A stretch of DNA of 64,000 nt, taken from the NCBI GenBank assembly GCA_045602925.1, contig JAZSCN010000041.1, forward strand, positions 1-64,000, given 5' to 3'. This document shows, in pieces, positions 14,920 to 23,680 of this stretch. The position numbers were made by a program, and so were the translations under genes. Positions within the stretch are counted from its first letter, which is position 1. Each line of letters opens with the position of its first letter. The notes under the pieces were generated by a model, which did not search any database, had not been told where the DNA came from, and was given only the letters and a program-made list of their open reading frames with translations. Origin of the DNA: UBA7477 sp045602925 (GTDB lineage: Bacteria > Bacillota > Clostridia > Oscillospirales > Ruminococcaceae).

Positions 14920-16878
14920 TTACACTATACGGCGAAACTGCTTTTCGATATCAGCCTTAGTAAGCTTAATCACGACAGGTCTACCGTGTGGACAATATCT
15001 GATTTTTGGATTATTAAAGACAGCCTTTACGATAACAGCAAGTTCGGCATCAGAGGTATTATCATTAGCCTTTATAGCTGCCTTACATGCTATAGAATGG
15101 AAAAGTTCATCGAAAACATCAAGCTGTGGATTAACTTTGAAGTTCTTAAAATTCTCTGCTATTTCACTAACTACATCTGCAGGGTTAAGCTCACTGATGA
15201 TAAGTGGAACACCCTTGACTGCGACAGTCGGTGCAACGTCAGGTTCTAGCATAAAGCCAATCTTCTCGGCATTTTCGAGGTTATCGCATATTGCGTCATA
15301 TTCATCAAAAGAGAGTTGTACCATAACAGGCTCCAGGAGCATTTGGCAATCGAGATTCTTGATATCCTCCTTAATCTTCTCGAAGATAAATCTCTCATGT
15401 GCAGCGTGCTTATCGATAAGATACATTGAGCCTTCTGCCTCGACGATTATATACGTTTTAAACACCTCTCCGATTATTGTAGGAATAACCGACTCGTCAG
15501 GCTGTTCGGGCTTAGGTTCGACATGAAACTCTTTCTTGACAAATGAGCTTTTATCAAGATATTTAAACTGCGAGGAAGCTGATTCATTTTCTGCTTCAAA
15601 ATAAGCTTCTGTATTTATATCTTGTGGTATTTTAGCAGATTCTTCTACCTGTCTTGGAGCTTGGGTAACTGCTCTGTAATTAAGCTCACAATTAGGGGTA
15701 TACTGCTCTTGCTTTTCTCTGACATACACCTGCTCGATAGGAGCTTTATATACAGCTTCCTGCTGGACTTCAGGGGTGCTGAATGACATAGCTATCTGGG
15801 TAGCCTTTTCATCCTTAAACATAGGACGAAGCTGCTGTTCGGTGAAATTTCTTGTGACGGCAGAGGATATGTTCATTTCGCTTTCTTTATCCTCATTAAG
15901 CAAGGCATTTTTTATAGCAAAATAGACGCTATCGTATATAAGCTTTTCATTAGAAAACCTAACCTCGATTTTTGTAGGATGCACATTTACATCAACAATT
16001 TCGGGCGGCATATCGAGCATAAGCACGCACGCGGCGACCTTACCGGTCATAAGCATATTGGAATATGCTTCGTCGGTAGCGTGCATACAAGTCATAGACT
16101 TAACGTATCTTTTGTTTATAAAAAAGTTTTGGAAAGCGTGATTAGCCTTTGCGTCAAGTGGCTTTACGGTATAGCCGGTAACCTTAATACCGTTATTAGA
16201 ATAGTCAACAGGGATAAGCGATGATGCAAATTCTTTTCCAAAAACAGAATAGATTGCAGAATAGAGCTTTCCATCACCTGCTGTGAGTAATTCATTTTTA
16301 TTATCCCTTACAAACTTAATTGAAATTTCAGGATGAGAAAGTGCAATCTTATTGACGATAGCGGCAATAGCATTACCTTCGGTAACATCCTTCTTTAAAA
16401 ACTTCAATCTTGCAGGAACATTATAGAAAATATCTCTGACGATAATTGTGGTTCCGTCGGGACAGCCGGACTGCTCGTGGGCTTCCTCTTGTGCACCACA
16501 TATACGATAATGGGTTCCATAATCGTTCTCGGGACACTTTGTTATTACATCGACCTTAGCTACTGCACAAACCGATGCCAAGGCTTCTCCACGGAAGCCA
16601 AGAGTCATTATTTTATCAAGGTCGCTCTTCTGGGATATCTTACTCGTTGCATGACGAACAAACGCCTTTGGTACATCATCAAATGAGATACCACAGCCAT
16701 TATCGGTTATTCGCATATATGTTCTACCACCGTTTTTAATCTCGACGGTAATAACATTAGCTCCTGAGTCTATTGCATTTTCTATAAGCTCTTTAATAAC
16801 AGCCGATGGTCTATCGATAACTTCACCTGCTGCAATAAGCTCGGAGATTTCCTTACTGAGTAGATTTATTCTTCCCAT
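14920..16878 (-). CDS. mutL: DNA mismatch repair endonuclease MutL
   Basis: A 652-residue GHKL ATPase and latent endonuclease that acts after MutS. N-terminal ATPase motifs are IAAGEVIDRPSAVIKELIENAIDSGA (with the Mg/ATP Asn and catalytic Glu), TDNGCGI, and GFRGEALASV, followed by the DVNVHPTKIEVRF transducer motif. A low-complexity linker at about 340-460 leads to the C-terminal dimer/endonuclease domain. That domain carries DKHAAHERFIFE near residue 486, which fits the DxHAx2Ex4E metal site with Lys instead of the common Gln, plus ACKAAIKAN and CPHGRPVVIKL, as in MutL of organisms without MutH. It starts 12 bp after mutS. Confidence 0.97.
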   Translation of the reverse strand: MGRINLLSKEISELIAAGEVIDRPSAVIKELIENAIDSGANVITVEIKNGGRTYMRITDNGCGISFDDVPKAFVRHATSKISQKSDLDKIMTLGFRGEALASVCAVAKVDVITKCPENDYGTHYRICGAQEEAHEQSGCPDGTTIIVRDIFYNVPARLKFLKKDVTEGNAIAAIVNKIALSHPEISIKFVRDNKNELLTAGDGKLYSAIYSVFGKEFASSLIPVDYSNNGIKVTGYTVKPLDAKANHAFQNFFINKRYVKSMTCMHATDEAYSNMLMTGKVAACVLMLDMPPEIVDVNVHPTKIEVRFSNEKLIYDSVYFAIKNALLNEDKESEMNISSAVTRNFTEQQLRPMFKDEKATQIAMSFSTPEVQQEAVYKAPIEQVYVREKQEQYTPNCELNYRAVTQAPRQVEESAKIPQDINTEAYFEAENESASSQFKYLDKSSFVKKEFHVEPKPEQPDESVIPTIIGEVFKTYIIVEAEGSMYLIDKHAAHERFIFEKIKEDIKNLDCQMLLEPVMVQLSFDEYDAICDNLENAEKIGFMLEPDVAPTVAVKGVPLIISELNPADVVSEIAENFKNFKVNPQLDVFDELFHSIACKAAIKANDNTSDAELAVIVKAVFNNPKIRYCPHGRPVVIKLTKADIEKQFRRIV

Positions 16879-16890
16879 AATGCTTCCTTA

Positions 16891-19515
16891 CTATATGTAT
16901 TTATAGAGTTCCTTGACAAACTCTCTGAGTTCTGAGTCAGAAAGCTCATCTACACTTGTTTTCTTCAACTTATCAATTATCACGTTCTCGCCGATTCTGG
17001 CAAAGCTTAACTGGTCAGCGTCACTATTCGCCTGTTTTGCAAGCTCATTCTTGCGATTATTTTCAAGCTCAAGCTCTGAAAGAAGCTCCTTAGCTCTTTG
17101 AATAATCTTTTGAGGAAGTCCTGCAAGCTTTGCAACCTCGATACCGTAGCTTTCGTCGACACCACCCGGTACGATTTTACGCAGGAACTTGATATTATCG
17201 CCAACCTGCTTTACGGCAACAGAATAATTCTTGACACCGACAAGCTCACCTTCGAGACCTATGAGCTCATGATAATGTGTAGCAAAAAGTGTTTTACAGC
17301 TTAGAGATTTTGAAGTTGAGATATACTCGCACACTGCTCTTGCTATACTGATTCCGTCAAAGGTAGATGTACCTCTGCCGACCTCGTCAAGAATAACAAG
17401 GCTATTGTTTGTAGCGTGTTTTACAATCTCGGCAACCTCGCTCATTTCCACCATAAAAGTAGACTGACCTGCTGTTAAGTCATCGCTTGCGCCTACACGA
17501 GTAAAAATTCTGTCGACAACAGAAATTTTAGCATAATCGGCAGGGACGAACGAGCCTATCTGTGCCATGAGTGTAATAAGGGCAACCTGACGCATAAACG
17601 TAGACTTACCAGACATATTAGGGCCTGTTATTATGCTCATACGGTTAGATGTTCTATCCAGGTAACAATCGTTAGGAACAAACATCTCGTCCTTCTGCAT
17701 AAGCTCGACAACCGGATGTCTGCCGTTCTTAATGTCTATTATTCCGTCTATTGCGATTTCAGGCTTTGAATAGCCGTTATTCATAGCAACATTGGCAAAC
17801 GAACAGAGCACGTCTATTGTAGCAACAGCTGAGGCAGTCTCTTGGACAAGCTTAAGCTGGGTTGCGCAGAAATCTCTTACTTCGGTGAAAATTTCGCCCT
17901 CTAAAGTAATGACCTTATCGCTTGCTCCGAGAATTGTATTCTCGGCAATTTTTAGTTCATTGGTTATAAATCTCTCGCAGTTAGCGAGAGTTTGTTTTCT
18001 GATATAGGTATCCGGCACCAAATCGTAATAGGATTTTGTAACCTCGATATAATATCCAAACACTCTGTTATATCCGATTTTAAGGTTCTTGATACCGGTT
18101 GCGTCTTTTTCCTTAGCTTCGATACTGCTAATAATATCCTTACCACCAGAGATGATATTTCTAAGGTCATCAAGGTCACTATTGAAGCCTTCCTTAATAA
18201 CCCCACCATCCTTGACATTTGCAGGAGGTTCATCAACTATCGCGTTTTCTATAAGGTTAGAAATAGCTTCAAGTGTTGAAATAGAGTTATTAAGCTGAGT
18301 TAAAAGCTTTGAGCTAAAGCCAGATAAATGCGTCTTGATTGCAGGAAGCTTTAAGGCTGTTAGCGAAAGTGCCTTTAAATCTCTTGGAGTAGCCGTTTTA
18401 TACATAACTCTAGTCATAAGACGTTCAAGGTCATATACACCACTAAGCAATGATGCAAGCTCAGACAGTTCTACTGGTGACATCACAAGCTGTTCAACAG
18501 CATCGAGTCTAGCCATAATCTTAGATGGATTAACAAGTGGCTGTTCAAGATAACTTTTGAGCATACGCTTTCCCATAGAGGTTTTTGTGCTATCGAGAAC
18601 CCAGAGGAGACTTCCTTTTTTCTCTTTATTACGAAGAGTTTCGGTAAGCTCTAGATTACGCCTTGCTGTAAGACCTATAGTCATAATAGGCTCGCTATCG
18701 TGAGTAATTATCTTTGAAAATCTACCAACAGAAGCCTTTTGAGTTTCACAAATATATCCAAAAAGTCCACAAACAGCCTTCTCAGATATACTGTCCGGAG
18801 CAACGCCTAGCTGTGAAATAGATGATACAGAAAACTGCATCGCGGTAGCTTCTTTATTTTTATCACCGATAAAATCGCCTTCATCAAGAAGTGATACGGC
18901 TGTTTTGAGCTTATCCTTAACAAAAGCTGACACTTCCTTCATTGTAAGGAAATAATCATTTATCAAGAGCTCGGCAGGCGAAAATCGAGAAAGTTCATTT
19001 ATAACGCCTGCTGACATATCTTTTCCGCTAAATCCAAAGAGGTGCACCTCGCCTGTTGAAATATCAGCAAGGCAGATTGCACATTCCTTTGCCTTTGCAT
19101 AGAGTGAGCAAATGTAATTGTTGCTGGATTCGTCAAGAAGACTACTTTCGATAAGGGTACCTGGTGTAACTACACGAACGATATCACGCTTAACCAGGCC
19201 TTTAGCTGTTGCAGGGTCTTCGACCTGCTCGCAGATTGCAACCATATAGCCTTTTTCAATCAGCTTTTTGAGATACACATCACAAGCATGGAATGGCACA
19301 CCACACATTGGTGCTCTCTCTGACAAGCCGCAATCACGCCCGGTCAGAGTAAGCTCCAGCTCTTTAGAAGCTGTTATAGCATCATCAAAAAACATTTCAT
19401 AGAAGTCGCCCAGACGATAGAACAGGATATGCTTTGCATATTTACTTTTCATAGCAGCATATTGTTGCATCATTGGCGAAAGCTTTGAGGTTTCAATGTC
19501 ACCGAGTTTTAACAC
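16891..19515 (-). CDS. mutS: DNA mismatch repair protein MutS
   Basis: A full-length 874-residue mismatch sensor. The mismatch-binding wedge motif FYEMFFDDA lies near residue 38 (Phe and Glu contact the mispair). The lever/clamp region follows, and the ABC-type ATPase has Walker A TGPNMSGKST near residue 630, followed by VEMSEVAEIVKHATNNSLVILDEVGRGTSTFDG (signature plus Walker B). The start is GTG at 19513-19515 with AAGGTGAGCAA before it. It stands 41 bp after ylbF and is followed at once by mutL. Confidence 0.97.
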   Translation of the reverse strand: MLKLGDIETSKLSPMMQQYAAMKSKYAKHILFYRLGDFYEMFFDDAITASKELELTLTGRDCGLSERAPMCGVPFHACDVYLKKLIEKGYMVAICEQVEDPATAKGLVKRDIVRVVTPGTLIESSLLDESSNNYICSLYAKAKECAICLADISTGEVHLFGFSGKDMSAGVINELSRFSPAELLINDYFLTMKEVSAFVKDKLKTAVSLLDEGDFIGDKNKEATAMQFSVSSISQLGVAPDSISEKAVCGLFGYICETQKASVGRFSKIITHDSEPIMTIGLTARRNLELTETLRNKEKKGSLLWVLDSTKTSMGKRMLKSYLEQPLVNPSKIMARLDAVEQLVMSPVELSELASLLSGVYDLERLMTRVMYKTATPRDLKALSLTALKLPAIKTHLSGFSSKLLTQLNNSISTLEAISNLIENAIVDEPPANVKDGGVIKEGFNSDLDDLRNIISGGKDIISSIEAKEKDATGIKNLKIGYNRVFGYYIEVTKSYYDLVPDTYIRKQTLANCERFITNELKIAENTILGASDKVITLEGEIFTEVRDFCATQLKLVQETASAVATIDVLCSFANVAMNNGYSKPEIAIDGIIDIKNGRHPVVELMQKDEMFVPNDCYLDRTSNRMSIITGPNMSGKSTFMRQVALITLMAQIGSFVPADYAKISVVDRIFTRVGASDDLTAGQSTFMVEMSEVAEIVKHATNNSLVILDEVGRGTSTFDGISIARAVCEYISTSKSLSCKTLFATHYHELIGLEGELVGVKNYSVAVKQVGDNIKFLRKIVPGGVDESYGIEVAKLAGLPQKIIQRAKELLSELELENNRKNELAKQANSDADQLSFARIGENVIIDKLKKTSVDELSDSELREFVKELYKYI

Positions 19516-19556
19516 TTGCTCACCTTCTTTATTGTAGTTATATATCTGTCAATCTA

Positions 19557-19973
19557 TTAGTGACAGCCTGCGCAGGAAGAACAGCTACCTGTACAGCTAT
19601 GTGGCTGTTCCTCAGGGCAAGTCATTGGGTCCTCGCCATTAGCAGCCATTGTAATAATGAAATTAATGGAATTCAAGAGCTTGTCCATAGCTTCCTTAGC
19701 GTCATTATATGCGTTCATATTCTCATTTGACATAATCTTTGTATAGATTTCACGCATCTGGCCGTCGAGCTCTGTCATAAGCTCTTTATTCTGCTCATCC
19801 TCAGACTTCTGCATCTGCTGGCCGTACTTCATTCTAACGATATTGAATTCGCCGATAAGGTTCTGAAGCTCGCCGTCTGTATCATTCTTTTCTTTTGCTG
19901 AAAGATAAGCAAGGTATCTTTCGTCCTTCTGGAGTGCAACTCCGAGTTCTCTTGTAAGTTCAATTACTGTCAT
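19557..19973 (-). CDS. ylbF: YlbF/YmcA-family protein with a C-terminal cysteine cluster
   Basis: A 138-residue, mostly helical protein of the YlbF/YmcA family; in B. subtilis YlbF, YmcA and YaaT form a complex that acts on RNase Y-dependent mRNA processing and Spo0A-linked development and carries Fe-S clusters. Residues 1-115 match the family fold (ELTRELGVALQKDERYLAYLSAKEKND...LIGEFNIVRMKY). The tail has five cysteines (C119, C127, C131, C134, C137, ending HSCTGSCSSCAGCH), a plausible metal or Fe-S site. It begins after AAGGAGAATAATT and is co-directional between miaB and mutS. Confidence 0.85.
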   Translation of the reverse strand: MTVIELTRELGVALQKDERYLAYLSAKEKNDTDGELQNLIGEFNIVRMKYGQQMQKSEDEQNKELMTELDGQMREIYTKIMSNENMNAYNDAKEAMDKLLNSINFIITMAANGEDPMTCPEEQPHSCTGSCSSCAGCH

Positions 19974-19991
19974 AATTATTCTCCTTCATCT

Positions 19992-21389
19992 TCATATAGA
20001 TTTTTTATCAACTTCACCGAGCAAAGCCCAATTCATTGCTTTAGTAATTTTTACGGGAACAAACTGCCCCTTGAGAACACTATCGCCCTTAAACTCTACG
20101 ATAATATTCTCGTCTGATTTTCCTGCGAGGTAGCCATCACCTGTTCTGCCGTCTGTATCGGCAAGCACCAAAAGAGTCTTACCGACAAATCTGGAAAGCC
20201 AAGCAGTCGCAGTCTCACGCTGTTCAAGTATAAGTTCTCTCAGCCACAAGCCCTTTTGCTTATCGGATATATTATCTGTAAGCTCTGCTGCTTTTGTTCC
20301 GCTTCTTTTAGAGTATACATACGAAAATACGTTATCAAATTTCACAAGCTTCAAAAACTCCTTAGTCTTGCAAAACTGCTCATATGTTTCTCCCGGAAAG
20401 CCGACTATAATATCGGTTGAGAACGAGAAGTCTGGCTCCAGACTTCTAGCGTAATTAACTATATCGATGTAATCACTTGTTGAATATCTTCTATTCATGG
20501 CAAAGAGTATTTCATCACAGCCGGACTGAACAGGAAGATGCAGATGCTTTGCGACCTTTGGTAGCTTAATTATAGCGTCAATAAGCTCGCGACTTGCATC
20601 CTTAGGATGAGAGCTGACGAATCGTATTCTAAAATCGCCATCAATTGAATTTAGCTTCTCCAGAAGCTTTACAAAGCCATAGCCGTAGGAATTTACATTC
20701 TGTCCCAGAAGGGTTAATTCCTTACAACCACTTTCAACAAGTGCCTTTGCTTCTTCATAGATAGGCTCAATCTCACGGCTTCTCTCCCTGCCACGCACAT
20801 AGGGTACGATACAGTATGAGCAAAAATTGTTGCAGCCATACATAATTGGGATGCTTGCCTTTGTTATATCCTGTCTTAATTGTTTTAAATCCTCAGACAT
20901 AAGGTCGCTATCGTCTTGGAGTGAAAACGAACGTTTTTTATACGCCAGCGCTGATTCTATCATTTGAGGAAGCTTACTTACGCCATAGGTGCCAAACACA
21001 ATATCCACATGAAGATAGCTTTCCTTAATTCTATCTGCAATATGCTTTTGCTGAGTCATGCAGCCACAAATTGCGATTATTGTTTTTGAATCTTTTTCTT
21101 TAAGCCTTTTGAGCTCTCCAATATTACCAAATACTCTATCCTCGGCATTTTCTCTAACGGCACAGGTATTAAGCACAATAAGCTTTGCTTTATTTACATC
21201 ATCGGTAAAACCATAGCCACATTGAGAAAGCAAGCCCATGATTTTCTGCCCGTCGCTGACATTTTGAGCACAGCCATACGAATGGACATAGCAAAGTGGC
21301 TTATCGCAATATTCTTTTTTAAGAAGCTCTGAAAGCCTTACAATGCTCGGTTCGACCACCAAACCACAAGATATAGAACTGTTTTTCAA
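19992..21389 (-). CDS. miaB: tRNA-2-methylthio-N6-dimethylallyladenosine synthase
   Basis: A radical-SAM methylthiotransferase that converts i6A37 to ms2i6A37, made from two Fe-S clusters. Order: N-terminal MTTase domain (CYVHSYGCAQNVSDGQKI, about 33-50, with further cluster cysteines in NTCAVRENAEDR and ICGCMTQ), radical SAM core with the CxxxCxxC triad in CNNFCSYCIVPYVRGRERSR (about 183-202), and a C-terminal TRAM domain. Length 465 is typical. Start: the only usable codon is TTG at 21389, 7 nt after GGAG; the nearby ATG is followed by a stop two codons on. It heads the long minus-strand run. Confidence 0.95.
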   Translation of the reverse strand: MKNSSISCGLVVEPSIVRLSELLKKEYCDKPLCYVHSYGCAQNVSDGQKIMGLLSQCGYGFTDDVNKAKLIVLNTCAVRENAEDRVFGNIGELKRLKEKDSKTIIAICGCMTQQKHIADRIKESYLHVDIVFGTYGVSKLPQMIESALAYKKRSFSLQDDSDLMSEDLKQLRQDITKASIPIMYGCNNFCSYCIVPYVRGRERSREIEPIYEEAKALVESGCKELTLLGQNVNSYGYGFVKLLEKLNSIDGDFRIRFVSSHPKDASRELIDAIIKLPKVAKHLHLPVQSGCDEILFAMNRRYSTSDYIDIVNYARSLEPDFSFSTDIIVGFPGETYEQFCKTKEFLKLVKFDNVFSYVYSKRSGTKAAELTDNISDKQKGLWLRELILEQRETATAWLSRFVGKTLLVLADTDGRTGDGYLAGKSDENIIVEFKGDSVLKGQFVPVKITKAMNWALLGEVDKKSI

Positions 21390-21421
21390 AACATAGCTCC
21401 TTTTTTATTACATATAGTGTT

Positions 21422-21450
21422 ATTATATCATATTCAAGTATTTATTGCAA
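21422..21450 (-). promoter_or_regulatory. Sigma-A promoter of the miaB-ylbF-mutS-mutL run
   Basis: On the minus strand, TTGCAA (21445-21450), a 17-bp spacer and TATAAT (21422-21427) with TGA before it (extended -10). It lies 33 bp before the miaB TTG start and is divergent from the dnaD promoter. Confidence 0.8.
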
Positions 21451-21491
21451 TAGTTTTTATCACTAAACGTATCGCATAATGCAAAAAAACA

Positions 21492-21520
21492 TTGAAAAAA
21501 AAAGATCTTCGTGTTATAAT
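21492..21520 (+). promoter_or_regulatory. Sigma-A promoter of the dnaD-dnaC operon
   Basis: TTGAAA (21492-21497), a 17-bp spacer and TATAAT (21515-21520), preceded by GTGT so that TGT-TATAAT gives an extended -10. It lies 52 bp before the first start codon. Confidence 0.8.
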
Positions 21521-21572
21521 TGAAACAACGTTTCACTTTCGGTCAAAAATTATCTACTAGGAGTGCTAGGCT

Positions 21573-22586
21573 ATGGTTATGACAATAGATATTCCAAGAT
21601 GGGGTGGGTTCTTCAACGTACCTATCAGCGTTGCGGAAAAATACTTAAAGCTTTCCTCGGCAGAGCAGTTAAAGGTGCTACTTTTTGTACTTTCAAATGG
21701 TACGCCCAACATTGATTGCTCGTACGTTGCTGATGCACTTTCTATGTCCGACGAAGCTGTAGAGGACGCGCTACACTACTGGCATTCTGTAGGTGTAATC
21801 ACAATTGAGGGATGCACGGCTACTGTTATTACGAGACAGACAGAAACTGTAGAAAAACCGATTGTAGAAAGCAGTACTAATCAACCAGAAAAGAAACGTG
21901 CTGTTATAAAATACAGGCCTACAGACATTGAAAAGCTTGCAAAATCAGATTCTGAGATTTCGACGTTATTTGAACAAATTCAAAAGACGCTATGCAGAAC
22001 TATCAAAGACAACGAGCAGATGTCTTTAATAAACCTACACGGATTCTTCGGCTTCCCTGTTTCAACTATTATCATGCTATGCGAATACTGTCACAGCATT
22101 GGCAAGGACCAGTTTGCTTATATTGAAAAGGTTGCGAAGGATTGGTACGAAAACGGCATTATTGAACCAAAGGATGCAGAGCCTGAAATAAAGAGACTTT
22201 CTGAATATCACTCCTACGAGTCTGAGCTAAAGCGACTGCTTGGGCTTCCGGCGAGAACGACCAAGAGCCAGAAGGAGTATTTTGAAAAGTGGCATAGGCT
22301 TAATTTTTCTGTTGAGCTGGTAGATTATGCAGGCGAACTCAGTATAGACAACACAAGCAAGCACGCTATAAGCTTTGAATATATGGATTCTATACTCACA
22401 AGGTGGAATGAAAGTAGCATAAAGACTGTTGCTCAGGCAAAAAAGGATTCAGACAAATGGCACGAGGAAAACGACAAGCCACGCAGTAACAAAAAACCTA
22501 GTGCAGCTTCAGGTGAACGCAAGAAGGCCGGCAGCAAGCTTGCTGACATACACAGAGAAAGAATTATGAAGCTTTTAGAGGATTAA
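21573..22586 (+). CDS. DnaD-domain replication initiation protein
   Basis: A 337-residue protein with an N-terminal winged-helix region (about 10-95, IPRWGGFFNVPISVAEKYLKLSSAEQLKVLLFVLSNG) and two DnaD/DnaB-type C-terminal domains (about 135-205 and 215-300), with the YxxxIxxxWxxxGI-like stretch FAYIEKVAKDWYENGI and SFEYMDSILTRWNESSI. DnaD-domain proteins help load the replicative helicase. It is followed 23 bp later by a DnaC-type loader, the usual clostridial pairing. The basic, low-complexity tail ends in SGERKKAGSKLADIHRERIMKLL. The start follows AGGAGTGCTAGGCT. Confidence 0.88.
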   Translation: MVMTIDIPRWGGFFNVPISVAEKYLKLSSAEQLKVLLFVLSNGTPNIDCSYVADALSMSDEAVEDALHYWHSVGVITIEGCTATVITRQTETVEKPIVESSTNQPEKKRAVIKYRPTDIEKLAKSDSEISTLFEQIQKTLCRTIKDNEQMSLINLHGFFGFPVSTIIMLCEYCHSIGKDQFAYIEKVAKDWYENGIIEPKDAEPEIKRLSEYHSYESELKRLLGLPARTTKSQKEYFEKWHRLNFSVELVDYAGELSIDNTSKHAISFEYMDSILTRWNESSIKTVAQAKKDSDKWHEENDKPRSNKKPSAASGERKKAGSKLADIHRERIMKLLED

Positions 22587-22609
22587 TTTTAAGAGAAGAG
22601 TGATAATAT

Positions 22610-23566
22610 ATGAAATACAGTGAGAACGTTTATCTAAGGGCAGAAAACATAATCACAGAAAGATACATACGAGCTGTAACCGAGTATGAAAGCAGAAAAG
22701 AAGCTGTTTGTGCCATGTACCCTGAAATCAAAGCTGTCAGCGAGAAAATTGAAAATGCTATATCTGAGGTTGCCGCTGTCATTGAGCAGAAGAAGAGCAA
22801 CACCGGAGAGCTTCTTGAAAAAATAGGTCAAGAAAACCTTGAGGCACAAAAGACCAGAAAGAAGCTTCTTGTAGCATTTAATTATCCTGAAGACTATCTG
22901 GAGATTCCATACACCTGCAAAAAGTGCAAGGACAAGGGATTTGTAGAAGGGATACGTTGTAGCTGCTTTGAAGAAGTTTTGAAAAAGTGTGCCATAGAGG
23001 AGCTTTCTAAAAACTGTGCGATAGAGCTTAGGAACTTCAAGGATTTTTCACTTGATTATTACACTGGCGATGACAAGGAAACAATGAAGCAAAACCTTAA
23101 AATCTGTAAGCTATATTCTTCTAAATTTACAACAAAGTCTCCGTCGCTGTTCTTTATCGGAGAAACAGGTCTTGGAAAGACATTACTTTCTTCTGCAATT
23201 GCAAACACTGTTCTTTCAAAGGGCTTTAGTGTTGCCTTCGACAACATATCTGAGTTTTTAAGAAAGATTGAAAACGAGCACTTTGGCAGAGCAAGTGGTG
23301 ACACCTTAGAGCTACTTACCACTGTTGACCTTGTTATACTTGACGACTTAGGCTCTGAGTACGCTACCCCCTTCTCTCAGTCAACAATTTACAGCATTAT
23401 CAATACAAGACTTGGCAGAGGGCTTCCGACAATTATTTCTACAAACCTCACTTTTGACGAGCTTAAAAATACATACAACAACAGAATCATCTCAAGAATT
23501 GATGGTCAGTTTACACATCTAGTTTTCAAGGGCGAAGATGTAAGATACCAGACAAACTCCAAATAA
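22610..23566 (+). CDS. dnaC: DnaC/DnaI-type replicative helicase loader
   Basis: A 318-residue AAA+ ATPase that delivers the DnaB-type helicase to DNA. The N-terminal half is coiled (about 1-85) and leads to a zinc-finger-like CKKCKDKGFVEGIRCSC stretch at about 102-118. The ATPase core has Walker A GETGLGKT near residue 184, Walker B VDLVILDDLGSE near residue 242, and the arginine-rich IISRIDGQF near the end. It is coupled to the preceding DnaD-domain gene and closed by a strong hairpin terminator. Confidence 0.93.
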   Translation: MKYSENVYLRAENIITERYIRAVTEYESRKEAVCAMYPEIKAVSEKIENAISEVAAVIEQKKSNTGELLEKIGQENLEAQKTRKKLLVAFNYPEDYLEIPYTCKKCKDKGFVEGIRCSCFEEVLKKCAIEELSKNCAIELRNFKDFSLDYYTGDDKETMKQNLKICKLYSSKFTTKSPSLFFIGETGLGKTLLSSAIANTVLSKGFSVAFDNISEFLRKIENEHFGRASGDTLELLTTVDLVILDDLGSEYATPFSQSTIYSIINTRLGRGLPTIISTNLTFDELKNTYNNRIISRIDGQFTHLVFKGEDVRYQTNSK

Positions 23567-23583
23567 TTGAATAATTTATACAC

Positions 23584-23620
23584 AAAAGCTGTTTTCTATC
23601 ATTTTTAGAAAACAGCTTTT
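23584..23620 (+). terminator. Rho-independent terminator of the dnaD-dnaC operon
   Basis: A perfect 14-bp stem (AAAAGCTGTTTTCT at 23584-23597 and its complement at 23607-23620) with a 9-nt loop follows the dnaC stop by 18 bp. The stem ends in A/U pairs and can work in both directions. Confidence 0.85.
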
Positions 23621-23645
23621 ACTTATGCTAATGCTAACAACAAAA

Positions 23646-23673
23646 GAGCAGTACCGATCATTCGATACTGCTC
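23646..23673 (-). terminator. Rho-independent terminator of tyrS
   Basis: On the minus strand a 12-bp stem (arms 23646-23657 and 23662-23673, one G-U pair) with a 4-nt loop is followed by TTTTGTTGTT. It lies just after the tyrS stop. Confidence 0.85.
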
Positions 23674-23680
23674 GAAAATA

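Noticed and set aside
14885..15526. 213-residue plus-strand frame opposite mutL and the miaA-mutL junction
   Set aside because: Shadow of the mutL C-terminal region; composition is Ser/Ile/Leu-rich as expected from reverse reading.
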